Positions 58,176 through 64,000 of a stretch of DNA of 64,000 nucleotides are shown piece by piece. The DNA comes from Paenarthrobacter nitroguajacolicus (GTDB taxonomy: Bacteria; Actinomycetota; Actinomycetes; Actinomycetales; Micrococcaceae): contig NZ_VNFK01000011.1 in assembly GCF_007786235.1 (NCBI RefSeq), positions 95,234 through 159,233 of the forward strand. The letters are read 5' to 3'. The notes under the pieces were generated by a model that searched no databases, was not told where the DNA came from, and worked only from the letters and a program-made list of their open reading frames with translations. Both the position numbers and the translations under genes were made by a program. Every line of letters starts with the position of its first letter. Position 1 is the stretch's first letter.

Positions 58176-59971
58176 TGAGTTTTTCTCCGCAGAACCCCAG
58201 CCAGTACTTCACTCCGAAGAACACCTTCGAGTTGAACGCCCCAGGTCTCCAGCATGATCCGCACTGGTACCGCAAGGCAGTCTTCTACGAGGTACTGGTG
58301 CGGGCCTTTGCGGATGCCAATGGAGATGGTTCCGGCGACTTCCACGGCTTGATCGACAAACTTGATTACCTTCAGTGGTTGGGTGTGGACTGCCTCTGGT
58401 TGCCGCCGTTCTTCCATTCCCCGTTGCGCGATGGCGGCTACGACATTGCGGACTACACGTCCGTGTTGGATGAGTTCGGCACCATCAGCGACTTCAAACG
58501 GTTGGTTGCCGAGGCCCACGCCCGCGGTGTCCGTGTGATCATCGACCTTCCCTTGAACCACACCTCTGACCAGCACCCCTGGTTCCAGGAATCCCGCAAG
58601 GACCCCACAGGACCCTATGGCGATTTTTATGTGTGGAGCGACACGGACGAGAAGTACCAGGACGCGCGCATCATCTTCGTGGACACCGAAGAGTCCAACT
58701 GGACCTTCGACCCCATCCGTCGGCAGTTCTTCTGGCACCGCTTTTTCAGCCACCAGCCGGACCTGAACTTCGAGAACCCCAAGGTCATCGAAGCCCTCTA
58801 TGACGTGGTTCGGTTCTGGCTGGACCAGGGGATCGACGGTTTCCGCGCCGACGCCATTCCTTACCTGTTCGAAGAAGACGGCACCAACTGCGAGAACCTG
58901 CCGGCTACGCACCTGTTCCTGCAGGATCTTCGCCGGATGGTGGATGCGAACTATCCGGGCCGGGTGATCATTGCCGAGGCAAACCAGCCACCGCACGAGG
59001 TTGTGGAGTATTTCGGCACCGAGGAAGCTCCTGAATGCCACATGGCCTTCCACTTCCCCATCATGCCGCGGCTCTACTACGCCCTGCGTGACCAGAAAGC
59101 AGGGCCTATCATCGACACCCTGCGGGACACCCCGGAGATTCCCAAGGGCGCGCAGTGGGGGACTTTCCTGAGGAACCACGATGAACTGACGCTGGAAATG
59201 GTTCCCGCGGAAGAACGTGCCGCGATGCTCGGCTGGTACGCCCCGGATCCCCGGATGCGCGCCAACATCGGCATCCGGCGGCGGTTGGCTCCTCTGCTGG
59301 ACAACTCCCGGTCCGAGATAGAGCTCATCAATGCCCTGTTGCTTTCCCTTCCCGGCAGTCCCTTCCTGTACTACGGGGACGAGATTGGCATGGGCGACAA
59401 CATCTGGCTCGATGACCGCGATGCCGTCCGCACTCCGATGCAGTGGAACCCGGACCGTAACGCCGGTTTTTCCGGGGCTGATCCGGGCAAGCTTTACCTT
59501 CCCGTCATTCAATCGCTGGTTTACAACTACAGCATGGCCAACGTTGAGGCAGAGGCTGCGCACTCCGGTTCGTTGCTGCGCTGGACCCGGCAGATCCTCA
59601 GCGTCCGCAGGAACCATCCCGTTTTTGGCTTGGGCGGCTTCCGGCACATTGAGGCGGACCACGAGGTGGTCCTGGCCTACGTGCGGGAACTGGCACCGGG
59701 CAACCCGGAAGGGGAGGACGCGGAAACCATCCTCTGCGTTTTCAACCTCTCGCAGCACCCCGTGGCCGCCACCCTTGACCTGCCCGAGTTTGCCGGCCGC
59801 GGCCTGCGCGACATTTTCGGCGGCCAGCCCTTCCCGGCCGTCGGCGACAACGGTCACCTGACCGTGATGCTGGGCAGCCACAGCTTCTATTGGCTGCGGG
59901 TGCGCTCGGCGTTTTCCAATCCCGCGTCGCCTTTCACCCAGGCGATTCCCGTGGTGACCTCCAAAGGATGA
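58175..59971 (+). CDS. treS: Trehalose synthase (maltose alpha-D-glucosyltransferase)
   Basis: A 598-residue GH13_16 enzyme that interconverts trehalose and maltose. YEVLVRAFADANGDGSGDFH, VIIDLPLNHTSDQHPWFQ, nucleophile Asp in GFRADAIPYLFEEDGT, Glu in VIIAEANQPP and FLRNHDELTLEM are intact. The maltose it makes feeds the maltokinase domain encoded next. GTG 58175 overlaps the glgE stop (TAGTG). Confidence 0.94.
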   Translation: MSFSPQNPSQYFTPKNTFELNAPGLQHDPHWYRKAVFYEVLVRAFADANGDGSGDFHGLIDKLDYLQWLGVDCLWLPPFFHSPLRDGGYDIADYTSVLDEFGTISDFKRLVAEAHARGVRVIIDLPLNHTSDQHPWFQESRKDPTGPYGDFYVWSDTDEKYQDARIIFVDTEESNWTFDPIRRQFFWHRFFSHQPDLNFENPKVIEALYDVVRFWLDQGIDGFRADAIPYLFEEDGTNCENLPATHLFLQDLRRMVDANYPGRVIIAEANQPPHEVVEYFGTEEAPECHMAFHFPIMPRLYYALRDQKAGPIIDTLRDTPEIPKGAQWGTFLRNHDELTLEMVPAEERAAMLGWYAPDPRMRANIGIRRRLAPLLDNSRSEIELINALLLSLPGSPFLYYGDEIGMGDNIWLDDRDAVRTPMQWNPDRNAGFSGADPGKLYLPVIQSLVYNYSMANVEAEAAHSGSLLRWTRQILSVRRNHPVFGLGGFRHIEADHEVVLAYVRELAPGNPEGEDAETILCVFNLSQHPVAATLDLPEFAGRGLRDIFGGQPFPAVGDNGHLTVMLGSHSFYWLRVRSAFSNPASPFTQAIPVVTSKG

Positions 59972-59972
59972 G

Positions 59973-62900
59973 ATGAGCAAGGACAACTTGAACCCCTCCA
60001 TTGAAGGACTTCTCCGCTCTTGGCTTCCCAGCAAGCGCTGGTTCCCGGTCAAGAGCCCGGACTTTGCGATCAAGCGGGTGGGCGGCTTCAGCCTGCCGGG
60101 CACCGGCGGCGACGCCGCGCTGGAGGTCGTACTGCTGGCGGTCACCTACCGGACGGCCGACGGCGGTCCCCGGACTGACGTTGTCCAGGTTCCGTTGAGC
60201 TTCCACAGCCAGCCGCTGGCGGACGCGCCGTCAGCGCTGCTGGGTGAGTTCACTGACCCTGAGCTGGGCCTCCGACTGGTGTACGACGCCGTCTACGATT
60301 CCGAATTCGTCACCGCCTGGCTGGAGCTCATGCGGAGTGAAGGCACTGCGGCCGGCGCCCAGGGGCACCTCACCCGTGGCCGTGTGGCGCTTCCGGAAAA
60401 CCCCACATCCGTGCGGGTCCTGTCCGGCGAGCAGTCCAACACGTCCGTGATCATCGACGACGGCGATTCGGCAGCTATCGTGAAGATCTTCCGTGTGCTG
60501 GCCGCAGGCAGGAACCCCGAAGTGGAACTTGGCGCAGCCCTGACCGCGGCCGGGACCAGCGAGGTTCCCGCGACGCTCGGTTGGATTACGGGTTCCTGGG
60601 GCGAACCGGCGTCGAACGGTTCCACTGCCGCGACAGGTGAACTGACCGTTGCCCACGAATTCCTGCTCGGCGGCCTGGATGCTTGGCGGTTGGCCGTCGA
60701 TGCCGCGGCGGCCGGCGAGGATTTCACGGCCGAGGCCCGCGGACTTGGAGCCGCTACCGCCTCCGTTCACGCCAGGCTCGCGGAAACCTTCGGCACCGAA
60801 GACGGACAGGCGCAAGGCCTGGACATCATCGCGACGGTAGCCCGGCGGGTCCGCCAGTCGTGGGCTGAGGCCGCATCCGCCGTCGGGCCTTATGACGACA
60901 ACCTGGAAGAGTTGCTGGCGGCTTTGGACCCCCGGGACGTGGGGCAGCTGCAGCGCGTCCATGGCGACCTCCACCTGGGGCAGATCCTCAGGGTGCCAGG
61001 CGCGGAGGGAGAACCGGGCCGGTGGGCAATCCTCGATTTTGAAGGCGAGCCGCTGCGGACCATCGACGAACGCAACACACCCGACCTCCCGCTTCGGGAT
61101 GTCACCGGCATGCTCCGTTCGTTCGACTACGCCGCGGGCGCCGCCGTACGCGAGAACGCGGACGCCAAGGTGCCCGAAACCTGGGTGGATGACTGCTCTG
61201 CTGCGTTCCTTGAGGGATACAGCGAAGTCACCCCGGGAACCATAGACCGCCGCTCGCCACTGTTTGTGGCATTGTGGCTGGACAAGGCCTTATATGAGGT
61301 GGTCTACGAGCTGCGTAACCGGCCCGACTGGTTGTCGATCCCGGTGAACGCTTCGCGACGAATCCTCGACACTACAAGCCGCGGCAAGCATGCGGCAGCT
61401 ACAGCGGAAGGTAATGACATGACTGGCTCTGCACGCACCGAACGGCCCCGAGTTCCCCTGCACGTGGACTCCGAGACCTTGGAACGCGTGGCAGCCGGCG
61501 CCTACCATGCGCCGCACTCGGTTCTCGGCGCCCACCTGGACGACCATGGCCACGTCACCGTCCGCACCGTGAAGCACTTGGCCAAGTCCGTGGCGGTGGT
61601 GACCGAGGCCGGCCGAACCCCCATGGAGCATGAGTCGCACGGAGTGTGGACAGCTGTCCTGGAACCGCTTCAGGCCGGCCATGTGCCGGACTACCGCTTG
61701 GAAGTGGTGTACGACGCCGAACCGGTCACCATCGATGACCCGTACCACTACCTGCCTACCGTAGGTGAGGTGGACCTGCACCTGATCGGCGAAGGCAGGC
61801 ACGAGCGCCTCTGGGATGTTCTCGGAGCGCACGTCCAGCACTACCGCTCCGCCTTGAGCGAAGTGGACGGTGTCTCGTTCGCTGTTTGGGCGCCCAACGC
61901 GCAGGCTGTCCGCGTCAAGGGCGACTTCAACGGTTGGGACGGACGTTCCCACGGCATGCGCTCGCTGGGCTCCTCCGGTGTCTGGGAACTTTTCATTCCC
62001 GGCGTTGTAGCAGGGGCGTGCTACAAATACGAGATCCTGACCAAGGGCGGGGACTGGGTGGAGAAGGCCGATCCCCTGGCTTTCGGTACCGAGGTTCCGC
62101 CGCTGACCGCTTCACGCGTAGTGGACCCCAGCTACCGCTTCAAGGACGCAGAGTGGATGGCTGCCCGAGCGCAGAGGGACCCCCACAATTCGCCAATGAG
62201 CGTCTACGAAGTCCATCTGGGCTCCTGGCGGCTGGGCCTTGGCTACAAAGAGTTGGCCAAGGAACTTGTGGACTACGTGAAATGGCTGGGCTTCACGCAC
62301 GTGGAGTTCATGCCGGTGGCCGAGCACCCGTTCGGTGGTTCGTGGGGCTACCAGGTGACGTCGTACTTCGCGCCCACCTCCCGCTTTGGGCATCCCGACG
62401 AGTTCCGGTTCCTGGTTGACACCCTGCACCAGGCCGGAATCGGCGTCCTGCTGGACTGGGTGCCCGCACACTTCCCCAAGGATTCCTGGGCCTTGGCGCA
62501 GTTCGATGGCCAGGCACTCTACGAGCACTCCGACCCGGCACTGGGAGAACACCCTGACTGGGGAACCCTGATCTTCGACTTCGGCCGCAGCGAGGTCCGG
62601 AACTTCCTGGTGGCGAATGCCCTGTATTGGCTTGAGGAGTTCCACATCGACGGCCTGCGAGTGGACGCCGTGGCCTCGATGATCTACCTGGACTACTCCC
62701 GTGAAGAAGGACAATGGCGGCCCAATAAGTTCGGTGGCCGCGAAAACCTCGAGGCGATTTCCTTCATGCAGGAAGTCAATGCCACGGTGTACAAATCCCA
62801 CCCCGGGGCAATCATCATCGCCGAAGAGTCCACGGCCTTCCCTGGTGTTACCGCACCCACCAACCACGGCGGCTTGGGTTTCGGACTGAAATGGAACATG

Positions 62901-63629
62901 GGCTGGATGCACGACTCCCTTAAGTACATTTCCGAAGACCCCATCAACCGCAAGTGGCACCACGGGACCATCACGTTCTCCATGGTTTATGCCTTTACCG
63001 AGAACTTCCTGCTGCCCATCAGCCATGACGAAGTAGTCCATGGCAAGGGATCCATGCTGCGCAAGATGCCCGGTGACCGTTGGCAGCAGTTGGCCAACCT
63101 CCGCGCCTTCTTCGCCTACCAGTGGTCGCACCCGGGCAAGCAGCTCATCTTCATGGGCACCGAGTTCGGCCAGGAAGCCGAGTGGTCCGAACAGTACGGA
63201 CTCGATTGGTTCCTCGCCGACATCCCCGCACACCGTGGACTCCAGCTGCTGGTCAAGGATCTCAACGAGCTGTATGCCTCCACCCCGGCTCTCTATCAGC
63301 GGGATAACGAAGCCGGCGGATTCCAGTGGATCAACGGAGGGGATGCGGACCACAATGTCCTCACCTTTATTCGCTGGGACCAGGACGGCAAGCCGTTGGT
63401 GTGTGCCGTGAACTTCTCGGGCGGACCGCACCAGGACTACATCCTGGGTGTTCCGGCGGCGGGGGAGTGGACCGAAGTGCTGAACACCGATGCCGAAACG
63501 TATGGCGGGTCGGGTGTAGTCAATGCAGGATCGCTGAAGGCCTCGACGCCGGGGACCGATGGTCAGCCGGCAGCGCTGACCGTCACGCTTCCGCCGCTGG
63601 GAGCCTCCTGGTTCACATTGGCTCAGTAA
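59973..63629 (+). CDS. glgB: Maltokinase-GlgB fusion (maltokinase plus 1,4-alpha-glucan branching enzyme)
   Basis: One uninterrupted 1218-residue frame. Residues 1 to about 460 are a maltokinase (Mak/Pep2): an N-terminal cap (LRSWLPSKRWFPVKS), then VHGDLHLGQI and ILDFEGEP, the phosphotransfer and metal motifs. After a short linker, about 485-1218 is a full GlgB: CBM48-type VSFAVWAPNAQAVRVKGDFN, VLLDWVPAHFP, nucleophile Asp in GLRVDAVASMIYLDY, Glu in IIIAEESTAF and PISHDEVVHGKGSM. ATG 61419 at the junction has GGAAGG seven bases upstream, so a separate GlgB could also be made. It makes maltose 1-phosphate for GlgE and branches the product. Confidence 0.9.
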   Translation: MSKDNLNPSIEGLLRSWLPSKRWFPVKSPDFAIKRVGGFSLPGTGGDAALEVVLLAVTYRTADGGPRTDVVQVPLSFHSQPLADAPSALLGEFTDPELGLRLVYDAVYDSEFVTAWLELMRSEGTAAGAQGHLTRGRVALPENPTSVRVLSGEQSNTSVIIDDGDSAAIVKIFRVLAAGRNPEVELGAALTAAGTSEVPATLGWITGSWGEPASNGSTAATGELTVAHEFLLGGLDAWRLAVDAAAAGEDFTAEARGLGAATASVHARLAETFGTEDGQAQGLDIIATVARRVRQSWAEAASAVGPYDDNLEELLAALDPRDVGQLQRVHGDLHLGQILRVPGAEGEPGRWAILDFEGEPLRTIDERNTPDLPLRDVTGMLRSFDYAAGAAVRENADAKVPETWVDDCSAAFLEGYSEVTPGTIDRRSPLFVALWLDKALYEVVYELRNRPDWLSIPVNASRRILDTTSRGKHAAATAEGNDMTGSARTERPRVPLHVDSETLERVAAGAYHAPHSVLGAHLDDHGHVTVRTVKHLAKSVAVVTEAGRTPMEHESHGVWTAVLEPLQAGHVPDYRLEVVYDAEPVTIDDPYHYLPTVGEVDLHLIGEGRHERLWDVLGAHVQHYRSALSEVDGVSFAVWAPNAQAVRVKGDFNGWDGRSHGMRSLGSSGVWELFIPGVVAGACYKYEILTKGGDWVEKADPLAFGTEVPPLTASRVVDPSYRFKDAEWMAARAQRDPHNSPMSVYEVHLGSWRLGLGYKELAKELVDYVKWLGFTHVEFMPVAEHPFGGSWGYQVTSYFAPTSRFGHPDEFRFLVDTLHQAGIGVLLDWVPAHFPKDSWALAQFDGQALYEHSDPALGEHPDWGTLIFDFGRSEVRNFLVANALYWLEEFHIDGLRVDAVASMIYLDYSREEGQWRPNKFGGRENLEAISFMQEVNATVYKSHPGAIIIAEESTAFPGVTAPTNHGGLGFGLKWNMGWMHDSLKYISEDPINRKWHHGTITFSMVYAFTENFLLPISHDEVVHGKGSMLRKMPGDRWQQLANLRAFFAYQWSHPGKQLIFMGTEFGQEAEWSEQYGLDWFLADIPAHRGLQLLVKDLNELYASTPALYQRDNEAGGFQWINGGDADHNVLTFIRWDQDGKPLVCAVNFSGGPHQDYILGVPAAGEWTEVLNTDAETYGGSGVVNAGSLKASTPGTDGQPAALTVTLPPLGASWFTLAQ
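61406..61421 (+). promoter_or_regulatory. Internal ribosome binding site and start for stand-alone GlgB
   Basis: GGAAGG (61406-61411), a 7-nt spacer and an in-frame ATG (61419) sit at the domain boundary of the fused gene. Stops occur at the same place in the other frames (TAA 61412, TGA 61415 and 61420), as expected at an ancestral gene junction. Confidence 0.55.
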
Positions 63630-63642
63630 CACCCACAGGGTT

Positions 63643-63678
63643 GGAGGGCTCGGAGCCTTGGCTTCCGGGCCCTCTTCC
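63643..63678 (+). terminator. Probable terminator of the glgE-treS-mak/glgB operon
   Basis: GGAGGGC..CGGAGCC and GGCTTCCG..GCCCTC fold into an imperfect hairpin, followed by TTCCCTTTG, 13 bases after the stop. It separates the operon from the rRNA promoter. Confidence 0.5.
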
Positions 63679-63729
63679 CTTTGTTTCCGGGGGTTTCGGG
63701 GATGCGAGGCGAGCCGTCATTGACTGGCT

Positions 63730-63758
63730 TTGCCATCTGGGCGGAGTAGGGGTATAGT
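63730..63758 (+). promoter_or_regulatory. rRNA operon promoter
   Basis: TTGCCA (63730-63735), a 17-bp spacer and TATAGT (63753-63758). The strong -10, exact spacing and the conserved rRNA leader downstream identify it as a 16S-23S-5S operon promoter. CarD, encoded at 43011, would be expected to act on it. Confidence 0.75.
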
Positions 63759-64000
63759 TAGTACCCGCGCTGCTCCACGAGTAGAGATCGCAAGCTGACA
63801 AGAAACCGCAAGGAAAAATCAAGTCAAGCTTGCCGATTTGACTCGGAGGAAGCCAGCCGGTAAGTTTGAAAAGTTGCTCTGGAGCGATCCTGGACCCTGT
63901 GGGGTGTGGGTGGTGCCGGTTGTGTCTGTTGTTTGAGAACTCAATAGTGTGCCAAGTTTGTTGATACCGATTGTTTTTTGATTGGTTGAATTTTGCCAGG
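63759..64000 (+). other. rRNA operon leader with antitermination-like element
   Basis: The transcribed leader runs to the window edge without reaching mature 16S rRNA. The segment 63931-63960 (GTTTGAGAACTCAATAGTG then TGCCAAG) is the element found before 16S and 23S genes across Actinobacteria, containing the boxA-like region and part of the RNase III processing stem. Confidence 0.75.

Noticed and set aside
1..64000. CRISPR arrays, insertion sequences, integrases or prophage genes
   Set aside because: No regularly spaced repeats, no transposase or integrase motifs and no terminal inverted repeats were seen.

Overview
This 64 kb window comes from a high-GC Gram-positive chromosome, most likely an Arthrobacter or Paenarthrobacter-type member of the Micrococcaceae. 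The evidence is the gene order lpqE-like/carD/ispD/ispF/cysS/rlmB, the tmk/holB/exported-peptidase operon, the senX3-regX3/phoU pair, the GlgE alpha-glucan pathway, and many leaderless starts with a TANNNT -10 hexamer 6-7 nt before the start codon. These identifications rest on reading the sequence; no database search was run.

The left third (1-30.7 kb) is accessory and catabolic. It opens with the tail of an M20 amidohydrolase, a CaiB-type CoA-transferase and a fused acyl-CoA carboxyltransferase. Then come an aldehyde dehydrogenase, two overlapping IclR regulators, a split transketolase with a PfkB-type kinase, and a minus-strand block of NAD(P)-dependent oxidoreductases, epimerases, a cupin and a Dabb protein headed by a LysR regulator. 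Divergent from that LysR lie an ACMSD-like amidohydrolase, a NifU-domain protein and an SDR, followed by a ribose-type (CUT2) ABC transporter and two divergent SDRs. Three promoters up to 18 kb apart (aldehyde dehydrogenase, transketolase operon, SDR at 22473-23258) share one sequence with identical geometry: xxGACA, a 17-bp spacer containing TGTCyGC..GGCGA, then a -10. That makes these genes one regulon, probably for an unidentified sugar or polyol, under one of the IclR proteins. A flavin-dependent monooxygenase, an MFS exporter with MarR, a GAF/PucR-type regulator and a PfpI-like protein with LysR end this part.

From 30.7 to 48 kb the window is core genome: a decayed alpha/beta hydrolase, tRNA-Thr(CGT), a HAD hydrolase, the tmk-holB-peptidase operon, a Cys/Met PLP enzyme, gpmA, phoU/senX3-regX3 with a three-of-four-unit PHO box between them, and the carD-ispD-ispF-cysS-rlmB block.

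From 48 to 63.6 kb come a nitrilase-family amidohydrolase and the storage-glucan and trehalose genes: glgX, glgP, glgE, treS and a single reading frame fusing maltokinase to GlgB. A secreted guanyl-specific RNase with its barstar-type inhibitor and an orphan lipoprotein in locally AT-rich DNA lie among them. The last 370 bases carry a strong promoter and the conserved leader of an rRNA operon whose 16S gene begins beyond the window.
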